This document shows positions 13,591 to 23,356 of a stretch of DNA of 64,000 nt, one piece after another (positions within the stretch are counted from its first letter, which is position 1; each line of letters opens with the position of its first letter). Source of the stretch: Melanocharis versteri (lineage: Eukaryota; Chordata; Aves; Passeriformes; Melanocharitidae); contig VZTG01008995.1 in the NCBI GenBank assembly GCA_013397845.1, forward strand, positions 251,107-315,106, read 5' to 3'. Under the pieces are notes generated by a model. The model saw nothing but the letters and a program-made list of their open reading frames with translations. It did not search any database and had not been told where the DNA came from. The position numbers and the translations under genes were made by a program.

Positions 13591-14294
13591 GCCATGGCCA
13601 GAAGCATGCATGAGACAGACTGAGAACAGAATCACAAACAAATGTAAATTCACATACTGCTTGCGAGGGGGTTTATTATTACCCTCTAGAATATCTAATG
13701 GAAATGTAATTTCATGTGTGTCTTCAAGGCAGATAGCCCAGATTCCCATTTAAGCTTCTTAATGGAGAGATAAAGGAGCTCTCATCAATCATTTTTTACC
13801 TGTTCACATATATGAAAGTAAGATAAAGGTGCAGTATTTCTTTTGTTTCTTTATTTGTTCAGGTTTTTTTAACCAAGAACTACTATAAGAGAGAGATGAA
13901 TAAGCTCCTCCCACGCAGCATCCAAAGAAATCCATTTCAGCCAACTTGCTGAAGTGCAGCTGCAGTGTTGAGATTGGACCTCAGGCAGGTACAAGGTCAG
14001 GTACAGCAAGAGGTGGCTCTGCATGTGTTTCAGGACAGAAGTGGAGCTGTTGCTGTGATGTCTGCCCAGAATTTTAATGGACTGGAGGGACACATTTTCA
14101 AGAAGATGGACATGGAGGATCGTGGGATCACAGGACTGCAAAACAAATTAAGCAGCGGGGACCTCAGGAGGCCTCTGGTCCAACTTTCTCTCCCAGCAGA
14201 GTCAGGTCTGAGGTCAGACCAGACTGATAAGGGCTTCATCCAGTCAGGGCTTGAAAACCCTCAGAGATGGAGAGTGCATCACCTCTCTGGACAA
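13510..14294 (+). repeat. 785-bp tandem copy 1 (probable assembly duplication)
   Basis: Identical, apart from about two substitutions, to 14296-15080 at a constant offset of 786 bases; the two copies meet at a single N (14295). It contains the end of a CR1, about 500 bp of unremarkable AT-rich DNA and the start of another antisense CR1 (from about 14118). A joining error or a retained second haplotype is more likely than a real tandem duplication. Confidence 0.93.
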
Positions 14295-14295
14295 N

Positions 14296-15080
14296 ATTGA
14301 GAGCCACAGACCTGGACACAGAACTTAAGGTGGGATCTTATGAGAGAGCAGCAGAGGGGCAGAATAAAACCCTTTAGCCATGGCCAGAAGCATGCATGAG
14401 ACAGACTGAGAACAGAATCACAAACAAATGTAAATTCACATACTGCTTGCGAGGGGGTTTATTATTACCCTCTAGAATATCTAATGGAAATGTAATTTCA
14501 TGTGTGTCTTCAAGGCAGATAGCCCAGATTCCCATTTAAGCTTCTTAATGGAGAGATAAAGGAGCTCTCATCAATCATTTTTTACCTGTTCACATATATG
14601 AAAGTAAGATAAAGGTGCAGTATTTCTTTTGTTTCTTTATTTGTTCAGGTTTTTTTAACCAAGAACTACTATAAGAGAGAGATGAATAAGCTCCTCCCAC
14701 GCAGCATCCAAAGAAATCCATTTCAGCCAACTTGCTGAAGTGCAGCTGCAGTGTTGAGATTGGACCTCAGGCAGGTACAAGGTCAGGTACAGCAAGAGGT
14801 GGCTCTGCATGTGTTTCAGGACAGAAGTGGAGCTGTTGCTGCGATGTCTGCCCAGAATTTTAATGGACTGGAGGGACACATTTTCAAAAAGATGGACATG
14901 GAGGATCGTGGGATCACAGGACTGCAAAACAAATTAAGCAGCGGGGACCTCAGGAGGCCTCTGGTCCAACTTTCTCTCCCAGCAGAGTCAGGTCTGAGGT
15001 CAGACCAGACTGATAAGGGCTTCATCCAGTCAGGGCTTGAAAACCCTCAGAGATGGAGAGTGCATCACCTCTCTGGACAA
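14296..15080 (+). repeat. 785-bp tandem copy 2
   Basis: Second copy of 13510-14294. Differences seen: TGCTGCGATG against TGCTGTGATG near 14842, and TTTCAAAAAGATGG against TTTCAAGAAGATGG near 14888. Sequence continues without a break into 15081 and beyond, so this copy carries the natural right flank and copy 1 the natural left flank. Confidence 0.93.
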
Positions 15081-15128
15081 CCTGTGCCTCTGCTTGGGTG
15101 TCCTCATAGGAACAAACTTCTATCCAGT
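14904..15128 (-). mobile_element. CR1 fragment, minus orientation (older subfamily)
   Basis: Reads GGGATCACAGGACTGC, GACCTCAGGAGGCCTCTGGT, CAGGGCTTGAAAACCCTC, CACCTCTCTGGACAACCTGT and GGTGTCCTCATAGGAACAAA, the inverse of a CR1 3' region. The same element is present, truncated by the N, in copy 1 at 14118-14294. It ends directly at the LTR that starts at 15129. Confidence 0.8.
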
Positions 15129-15917
15129 TGTTGTGGTTTAACCCCAGATAGCAATTAAGCACTACACAGTTGCTTGCTCACTCCCCCGCAGTGGGATGGG
15201 GGAAAGAATCTGAAGGGTAAAAGTGAGAAAGAAACTAATGTGTTCAGATAAAACCAGTTCAATAATTAAAAAGTTGTTCTGTTTTTTCAATTGTAAGGAA
15301 AAAAAACCCCAAACACCAAANAATGGAGAGATAAAGGAGCTCTCATCAATCATTTTTTACCTGTTCACATATATGAAAGTAAGATAAAGGTGCAGTATTT
15401 CTTTTGTTTCTTTATTTGTTCAGGTTTTTTTAACCAAGAACTACTATAAGAGAGAGATGAATAAGCTCCTCCCACGCAGCATCCAAAGAAATCCATTTCA
15501 GCCAACTTGNCAAAGAGAGAGCAAAATAAAACACACAAAAAATAGGCATGAAAATGAACACAGTTTCTAATCACCCACCAACCAATGCACAGTCAAGTCC
15601 CTGAGAAGCTGCCCCCCTGCCAACCTCCATTCACAGTTTTATTGCTCTGCATGATGCCATATGGTCTGGAATATTCCTCTGGCCAGTTGAAGTCAGACGT
15701 CCTGGCTGTGTCTCTTCCCAACTCCTTGTGCACCCTTAGCCCCCTTGATGGTGTGGTGGGGTGAGAGGCAGAAAATGCCTTGACCCCGTGCAAGCCCTGC
15801 TTAGCAGTAAGGAACACATCTCCATGGTACCAACACTGTTTCCAGCACAAGTCCAAAACTCAGCCCCTACCTGCTACTGTGAAGAAAATTAACTCTATCC
15901 CAGTCCAAACCAGCACA
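15129..15917 (-). mobile_element. Endogenous retrovirus solo LTR, minus orientation, interrupted by assembly insert
   Basis: Starts TGTTGTGGTTTAACCCCAG and ends AAACCAGCACA, the reverse of the LTRs at 30371 and 41548. Without the 188-bp insert and its two N it is about 599 bp, in line with those copies. No internal retroviral genes flank it, so it is a solo LTR. Target-site duplications were not evident. Confidence 0.8.
15322..15509 (+). repeat. 188-bp third partial copy bounded by N
   Basis: Matches 13761-13948 base for base as far as I compared, and has an N on each side (15321, 15510). It interrupts an LTR whose two halves flank it, so it appears to be a stray short contig placed in a gap. 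Confidence 0.93.
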
Positions 15918-16044
15918 CCATTTTTAACTTTTATTCTTTCAAAGTGTACCTGCTGGTTCCCATCTTCCTGTCCTTCATGGCTATGAAGAACCTGACTTCT
16001 CCTCAGTAACCTCCCTGTTGGCACCAGGAGCTGTTAGGTCCTCT

Positions 16045-16495
16045 GAAGCCATCTTGGCTCAGATTTAACAATCCCACTCTTCAGGCATTTCCTTATAGGG
16101 CCAGTGCTCCAGCCCCCTCCAAAGTGGTGCCTCTGCTGAACTCGATAGTCAATGCTTCTCCTGTATTCAGGGCCCCACAGTAATATAATAAGTGCAGAGT
16201 AGAGGGGAATAATCTCTTCCTTTGGTCTCTGGCTCTTTGGTGCCAGGGCACTGCTGGCTCACGCTCATCTTGCTGCTCACTTGCTTCTCCACAGAGCTGC
16301 TACTAGCTAGGCAGGGTCAGCCTGCACAGGTGCCAGAGGCTCTTCCTTTCCAGGAGCAAGAATTTGTATCTGTCCTTGAATTTCACTGGACCATTCTTCC
16401 ATCCTGTCTGCATCCTTCTGAATGGCATGTACTCAAGCGTATTCACTAATTTCCCCCCAAATTGGTGTCATCTGAAAAATTTAATTAGAAGTAGA
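16045..16495 (-). mobile_element. Old CR1 fragment, minus orientation
   Basis: Diverged but readable CR1-like strings in inverse orientation: CCACTCTTCAGGCATTTCCT, CAGAGTAGAGGGGAATAATC, CTGCATCCTTCTGAATGGCA and AAATTGGTGTCATCTGAAAA. Divergence is higher than in the CR1 copies at 13.1 and 17.3 kb, so this is an older insertion. Edges are approximate. Confidence 0.65.
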
Positions 16496-17246
16496 TCCAT
16501 GCATGTAGGCAAATGATACAGCTACACGATTTTTTGTAAACCAACATCTGCTCAGTCTTTTTCCGCTCCAAGTGTTTATGTGGCATCTGGCCTAAGCTAA
16601 TATACATTGCCTCTCAGCAGAGTTTAGTAGCTTGGGATCAGGACTATGCTAATCACAGCTAAATAGTCAGTATTTGCTCTTTTTAAGTGTCTTGTGTTCT
16701 CAGAAGCCATAACTCTACCATGAAGGCTCTGAATTGATTGATGCAGTGATGTGGTTCATTTGCTATAGTCTCCCATTTTACTCCCTAAGATCCTATGCAC
16801 CATTTAAAGGCTTGCTAGCCAGCTGTCATTGTCAAACAATCCCCACAGAAAGCACAAAAAAGCAAAAAAAATTTTTGACAAATAGACCAGGAAAAAAAGT
16901 CTGAACTATTGTGCCACTGTTGTAGGCAGGTTTCCTGAGTTCACAGACTCAAGGCGGCTCACAGAGGGGCAAGCTGCCCCATTCTTCTTGCAGGTGACTA
17001 AAATCCTTGTGAGTACCAGCATTGTTAAAGCAGTTCAGTTTCCCTTGCCAGCAGACACTTCGTGCCACTACCACTGAATGGTGCAGAGGATATATTTCTC
17101 GCTAGGCTTGTCATGGAAGTGCCAAGCCCCTTCAGGGATTGCACCTGAGAGAGACAGGAATGTAACCTGGAGCTCTGACCACTGTCCCTGCACTGATGGT
17201 GCTGAACTTGTGGCTCATGAACTTGGTATGACTCACGGGAACAATT
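16496..17246. other. Unannotated AT-rich stretch
   Basis: No gene, RNA gene or repeat recognised. The upstream part of a 181-codon open frame (17078-17623) lies here, but most of that frame is the following CR1 read antisense, so it is not a gene. Confidence 0.6.
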
Positions 17247-17692
17247 CTCACAGAATCACAGGATGGTTTGGGTTGGAAGAGACCTTAAAGATCATCCAGT
17301 TCCAACCCCTCTGCTGTGGGCAGGGACACCCTCCACTAGACCAGCTTGCTCACAAGCCCCTATCCAACCTGGTCTTGAAGAACACTTCTGAGGACAGGGC
17401 ATCCACAACTTCTCTGGGCAACCTGTTCCAGTGTCTCACTGCTGCCACAGTAAAGAATTTCTTCTCAATATCTAATCTAAACCTGCCCTCTTTCAGTTTA
17501 AAGCCACTGCTCCTTGTCCTGTCACCACATGCCCTTGTAAAAAGTCTCTCTCTGGCTCTCTTGGGGTCCCCTTCAGGTACTGGAAAGTGCTGTAAAGTCA
17601 CACTGGAGCCTTCTCCAGGCTGAACAACCCCAGCTCTCTCAGCCAGACTCCATGGGAGAGCTGCTGTAGCCCTGTGACTGTCTTTGCGGCCC
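17247..17692 (-). mobile_element. CR1 LINE 3' fragment, minus orientation
   Basis: Classical inverse CR1 end: CACAGAATCACAGGATGGTT, TGGGTTGGAAGAGACCTTAA, AGATCATCCAGTTCCAACCC, GGCAACCTGTTCCAGTGTCT and GCTGAACAACCCCAGCTCTC. It is well preserved. The overlapping minus frame at 17350-17601 is a remnant of its ORF2 C-terminus. Confidence 0.93.
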
Positions 17693-18902
17693 TAAGGATA
17701 TTTTGGCCTAAAACCTGCTCCTGATGCCTTCCTTCATTCCTGAGAACCATGAAGGCAGCCAGGGGCTAGGTTAAGTCAACTATTCGTTAGCATCAGCCCA
17801 CTCCCAGCCATCATCTTCCTAGTGCAAGTCAGGAGCATTTCAGGATATGTGTCTCCTTTTTGCAGTGAATTAAGCCTGCTAGTCCTGGAACTCTGATCCA
17901 GGCATGTTTGCATGCATCCATTTTTTGGTCTTCTTGGGCACATTTGTCTCCTCCTTTCCCTTAGGAAAACATTCTGTTCCCAGCTTTGGCCAGAAAATTT
18001 GTGCATCCATTTCCTATGCTGCCCCTCAGAATAAAAAAAGCAAAAGCTTAGGCGCTTGACTGCAGAGCATCCCAAAGCAAACAACTCCAACAATCCCATG
18101 TGTGACTGAGGATGGTCTTGATGCAAGAACTACATAAATTAATAAGGTCTTCAGTCCTAACTCTCAGTCCTGCACAACAACCAGCAGACCAAGCTTATCT
18201 ACCAGCACTGAAAGAACCAGCCTCAGTATTTACTACTTTTGGATGGTGAATAGCAGCAAGCCACACTGATGATAAATGTTTTGTACTGTACCTTACAGTG
18301 CACATCATAATGTACAGCAGTGACCTTGGTGGTGTCATTTCGTCAGTCTTTGAGTTTAAGAGGTGACCGCTTGTGTCATGGATCTCAAGGTCCCCAGGAC
18401 AACTGAAAAAAGAATTACTATATTCACATACCTTAAAATGTCCTTATTTACACACACCCCCAAAGAGAATATGTGAGTAATCCTTCTTTCTTCTTCCACT
18501 CTAAAACTCACTGACTGCAAAGCAGAACCTCTGACTTAGGAAAAAAGCAGCACAGATTCCCCTGTGACTCAGAGTTCATGGATATAAATATTTTCCATTT
18601 GAAGTGGCCTCACAGTCTGGATGTTGTGACTGTGGCTCACCACTGCCCTATCTTCAGCAGAGATGAAGACAGCAAAAAGTCTTAAGAGAACCCTCCAAAA
18701 TGACTAATATTCATCTTTCAAGTTTCCTTATTTTGGACAAAAATGTGTTATGCACATGCAATGGGTCCTTCTAGGCCAGTTCCTGCCTCTGAAAGTGGCC
18801 AAAAGTGGAGACCCAACAATAACTTGAGAAGAGACCAGGCAATTTGAGCCCTCCTCACTGTTCCCAGCAGGGTGGAGCAGCAGAGAGCACAGACCCCTCT
18901 CC
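17693..18902. other. Unannotated stretch
   Basis: Nothing recognised. Open frames of up to 116 codons show no known similarity and no splice or codon pattern suggesting a gene. Confidence 0.55.
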
Positions 18903-18972
18903 CAGAATCACAGAAGAGTTCGGGTTGGAAGGGACCACTGGGGATCCTCGAGTCCAACCCCTCTGACAACGT
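18903..18972 (-). mobile_element. Short CR1 tail, minus orientation
   Basis: CAGAATCACAGAAGAGTTCG, GGTTGGAAGGGACCACTGGG and GAGTCCAACCCCTCTGACAA are the inverse of the last 70 bases of a CR1. It is a very short 5'-truncated copy. Confidence 0.85.
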
Positions 18973-20502
18973 GTCCAGTTAGACACAGAAAAGTAGGGTG
19001 TTTAACAAGAAGCACAGATGAAGGGAATCCATACATTTATAGGGATGACCAGGTTAACAATGTACTTTCTGCTCTCCCTTACCTTGCAACCACAGCAGTT
19101 TGGGCATTATCAGAAATCAGTAGCTGATCTTTTAAACAGTAAAACACCTGTGAAAAATAAAGCATGCACCAAACTTAAAGTTTCTTATTCTTATGAAGCA
19201 GCTAGAAATGCACTGCAATGCCAGAAGAGGAGACCTAGAAACAACTCCAGTACAAATCCTTCAGGCCTTTGCTGCCTGTGAGGCTGAAGGAAGGAAAATA
19301 TCAGCACGTAGTGATGGTGATCCATGAAATAATTTTTTTCTTGTATACCTGTCTTAGGTAACTGGCAGAAAGGAAACTTTTGGATCTGACATTTTTGATG
19401 GACTGAGTCTGCTAGGCTCACTTTGGGTGGAATCACATGCGGTTAGGGTAAAGAAAGGTGGGAGAAGAGCTCCATTTTTACTTAACTAGTATGAAATACT
19501 AGAGGTCAGAAATAAAAGGCTGCTGACTTCTAGGTGGAGCCTGAACACAGAAAAACATGAGAGAAACTACAAAAAGACAGGGAGTAGCTCTTTAGCCAGA
19601 CAAAAAGCAGATAACAGAAGCTTCTGTGAATAAGATTTTCTCCATGAGTGAGTTGTCTTATAGGGAGGGCAATACACCAGCGCATGATGAAATGGAAGGT
19701 GAAAGGCAAAGCTGGTTATCAAGAAGTTTGTGAAAGCTGATTTAGTAAGGTTGTTTGGGAGGGAAATACTTCTTAACTTTATGCTCAAGAATAAGTTTTG
19801 CTAAAAAAATTGTGAAATGTGGAACAGACACCCAAAAAAAGGAAAAAAAAATGCATGAAAAAATGAGAAGAGCATTTATGAATAAGAAATTAATACTGTC
19901 CAGTAGGTTAAAAATACATTCTGCTTCCTGGCTATCCATGGCTTTTGCTGATGATCAGTCATATTTTTTCATCTTCTTTTGATAAATAAATGAAGCAGGT
20001 TTAATGTCCTTCTTTCAAGGTGAACATTGTTTCTCTAATTGTATTGCTTCTCTGAACCTGTTCTCCGTGTCTTCTTGGCATCCTGCTTAACCAGGACTAA
20101 GTCAGAATCACACAGAATCTTGTAATTAGCTCTCACTCATTAGTAACTCACCATTTTCTGTGCCCTGTAGGTCACACTTTCCTTCTTCATGGTTGCACTA
20201 CGCCAGCAGATAATGGTTATTGACAACTTTGATAACAATAATTAAGATTATCAAGTTGGTTTTTAGTTTTTGGAAAGGAGCATATTTATAAATAATTACA
20301 TTAAAATCCATTGTATTTATTTATATATTGAATATACACATAAAATATAATATATCTGTATTTTTTATAGTATTTTTACTATAATTTACTGCAATAATTA
20401 ATAATATTTTCTCTGACTGCAGGATGGAGGCAGGCTGTAGAGTGTTGGCACTGCAATCTGACTCATGCTACCCCTCATTTCACACAGCCTGCTCTTCCGT
20501 CC
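18973..20502. other. Unannotated AT-rich stretch
   Basis: No gene or known repeat recognised. 20220-20410 is especially AT-rich, with many TAAT and TATA strings. Confidence 0.55.
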
Positions 20503-20902
20503 TGTCATGGTGATGCCTATAGAAGACTACCTGGAACAGAGGCTAGACAGAGTTAAAAGAATAAAGCAGATATTTATTGAAAGGCCTTTACAGGGCACAT
20601 CCTGGGCAGCACAAGAGCCTGGCCAAGACTACACCCAAGATGGGCTCCAGGCCACGTGTTCTCACCCTTTTTATAAGTTTTGGCCCATTTACATATCAGT
20701 GCCAACTCTCCAACCAGAGCTCCAGGCCACGTAGTCCCATCCTTCCAGATCGTCCCCCTCAATTTGTCCCCCTACATTTTTCAGGCCTGAAGCTGCAATG
20801 ATGTCCTTGGTTCTTTGGGCAGGAAAAGGATTGTTTTGTCTATCTAAACTGTGAGGAGAACTTGTTAACACTCTACATGAAGCCCAGAGCCACACACCAA
20901 GG
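20503..20902 (-). mobile_element. LTR-like element A, minus orientation
   Basis: Starts TGTCATGGTGATGCC and contains AATAAAGCAGATATTTATTGAAAGGCC, of the kind found in avian retroviral LTRs near the R region, then GGCAGCACAAGAGCCTGG. The right edge is taken at the start of the next unit. Family cannot be named from sequence alone. Confidence 0.5.
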
Positions 20903-21219
20903 TGTCGCAATGACGGACACGGCCCGGGGAGGAAGGAGAGAACCGAACTCCGGAGGGTCTCGATAGAAAAGCCCATATTTATTTACATACAGAAGAGTTT
21001 TATACTCTAAGTTATAGGAAAGCCATTGGATCTTAGCTGACCACCCCCCAGGGCTATTGGCTAGATCCTAAAAACACACATTTCCTAAACAGACCTTCAG
21101 TCCTACAATAACAACGTCCAAAAACATCTCACAGGTGCAAGATAGACAAATTATTTACAAAAGCTCGCTAGCTGTTTTGCAGCTGGTTCCGTGAGAAAGT
21201 GAGAATGCTCACGGACACA
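20903..21219 (-). mobile_element. LTR-like element B, minus orientation
   Basis: Begins TGTCGCAATGACGGACACGG and ends GCTCACGGACACA, so it has TG...CA ends. It contains GAAAAGCCCATATTTATTTAC, similar in layout to element A's polyadenylation zone but different in sequence. A GC-rich first 60 bases stand out from the flank. Call rests on layout, not on a known consensus. Confidence 0.45.
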
Positions 21220-21999
21220 GGCAGATACTGAAAAATCTCTCTGCCACCAAGCTTTCAGTCCACACCAAGGCAGTACCAAATCTGAAAAATATGAAAGCTA
21301 AAACTAAAGGCACCAGTGATGCCCGGTGAGCAGGTACAAGAGAGAAAGACGAGGTCCCTAAAATGTTTTCCAAAGGTTTACTTAGATCCATCTGGGGCCT
21401 GCAAATGGTTACGTTTGGGTCTTCATCTTTCTCTCCTGAGTAAATTCCTTTGGTATTTGAATAGTGGAAAATAATGTGTTAAGCATGACTCTGCCCTGAC
21501 TGTTGAACACAGTGGCTCATGCTAGCTCTTGCCTACCTTACACTCCTTGTGATATAATGTTTAAGAAAGTATTAGCTACTAGTGCTTAGGTGAAAGACCT
21601 CATGTAGGAGAGATGAATTAATAAATAAACCAAGACTGAAAGTGACGCAGCTCAGAGCTGATTAGCAACGCAACAACCTGCAAAAGCACAAAACCAATTC
21701 TACCTAGTTTTTCAAACTCTTCCATGGTAAACAAAGCAAATTAGCCCACCACATGAAAAGCTGATTCAGTTATTTGCATCTTTTTTCACCACAACAGGGC
21801 CCAGGAAAATCTCCATGCTGGCATCCTTCCAGATGGAAACGACACAGAGTTGCTGCCTTGGAGTAAAATTTATGTAGAATGGTAGAGAAAATGAAGAATA
21901 ATAAATTACCAGGATCTTTTAAAAAAACAGTTCATTTAACAACTCTTAAAGGAAATAGCTGAATGACTGTCCATGCATGTAGCTTTTGCTTCATAACCC
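21220..21999. other. Unannotated stretch
   Basis: Nothing recognised. Confidence 0.5.
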
Positions 22000-22345
22000 T
22001 TTTCTTCTCACAGTGCTGGAAAGTGACTGATGAGACCATTTTTCAAAAAGGGTTCCAACAGGGATCTGAGGAACTACAGACTGGTACGTTCATTATCTCT
22101 ACAGGACACTTCCACAAGATTTATAATAAAGAATAAAATTAGAGGACACATTAATAACTACGATACTATGAGAAAGTCAACATGAATTTTGTGAGTGCAA
22201 ATCACACCTCACGTACCTACTTGAACAGGGAGGAACAGCATAAAGAGATGCAGGAAATCCAGTCTACTTAGAGTTCCAAAGGCATTTGAGTCCACTGCTG
22301 AAGGTTTTTTAGGAGTTCAGAGGGGTCACAGAATAAGACTACATG
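22000..22345 (+). mobile_element. Ancient LINE (CR1-like) ORF2 fragment, plus orientation
   Basis: Decayed coding-like strings of a CR1-type reverse transcriptase region: ATTTTTCAAAAAGGGTTCCA, GAGGAACTACAGACTGGTAC, TCAACATGAATTTTGTGAGT and CATTTGAGTCCACTGCTGAA. The order is that expected in the ORF2 of old vertebrate CR1 elements. Several stops and indels; inactive. Confidence 0.6.
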
Positions 22346-23179
22346 GATACCTGGAGAGCTGATTAAAAACAGAAAATTCAAAGTTGCAGTAAATGGTCAA
22401 TATGCATATATGATTATATAGAGAGTACCGAGTGTGTCTATAGATATATGTGTATACAAATGCTGCACGGGTCCTAAGATGCAGTGTAGGTGCAATTCCG
22501 AGTTGAACGCTGATGGCCTGAGTGCTACAGCCCAACAATGTGTTGTCACATGGTTTCAGCCTCCTCTAGGTATCTGCTTCTACAAAGGTGGTTCTTCGTG
22601 GCCCCACTTTTCCTGGGCAGCCTAAGCTAAGGTCTCTGCCATGACATTTTTGCCCTTAATGTCAAATTTTGCCCCTCGTTGATGTTGCCAGTATTTATCA
22701 TAGAAAAAGCCTGTCTCCTGAATTTAAACACTTGGTGTCAAAGACAACTCTTCCCATCAGCTGTTCTGCACCCACCTAGGGATGCAGAGAGGGCTGCACT
22801 GCACTGCAGTGGTTAATGCATCCACTGCCCTGGGCAAATGGGGTCAGTCAGGCTGCATGGCTCTGGCTGCATGCCATGGACTGACTGAGCTGGCATTTAA
22901 GTTTTAGTCAGAGGGTGAACAAATTTCATCATTGTTTTAATTTCCCTGCTTGGAATTCCTACTAGATAATCCAGTCTTTTCATGACTCCTCCTACGCAGA
23001 CAATATGTTTAATCTTCCATTATCACGGAGGTACAAACAAACAAAATTTTTTTTTCTTATGATTATGTAAATATTTGAAATACACATATGTATTTCAATG
23101 AGGTAAAGTATAATTAAAGAAAAAGCATCAGGTCAAGCTAGTATGAGCCTAAATTAATTCTCAAAGGACTATAAAATTC
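22346..23179. other. Unannotated stretch
   Basis: No gene or known repeat recognised. Contains the palindromic string ATACACATATGTATTTCA near 23080. Confidence 0.5.
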
Positions 23180-23356
23180 CACACCATTGGTGGTGTTAAC
23201 ACTAATAGCCAGGTCTGGCAACAAACTAATCATTCTGGCTCTAGAAGACCAGACTGGTATTTTAATCACACAAATGCTAATTGCCTGGCCTTGCTGGCAT
23301 TAAAATTGTTATGGCACTAATCGCCTGGGCAAGATGGTATTTTAATCATCCTGGGT
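23180..23356 (+). repeat. Imperfect ~40-bp tandem repeat rich in TAAT
   Basis: The core CTAATnGCCTGG occurs at 23202 (as CTAATAGCCAGG), 23277 and 23317, and GGTATTTTAATCA occurs at 23256 and 23336 with a related GGCATTAAAATTG between them. The clearest units are 40-41 bases apart (23253, 23294, 23334). Divergence between units is substantial, so it is not a young satellite. Confidence 0.6.

Noticed and set aside
13965..15158. Repeated 111- to 135-codon frames with almost the same protein, which could suggest a duplicated gene
   Set aside because: They lie in the assembly duplication and run into an antisense CR1; the repetition comes from the copied DNA, not from a gene family.
17078..17623. 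181-codon open frame on the plus strand
   Set aside because: Its second half is a CR1 read antisense, and the first half has no similarity to known proteins.
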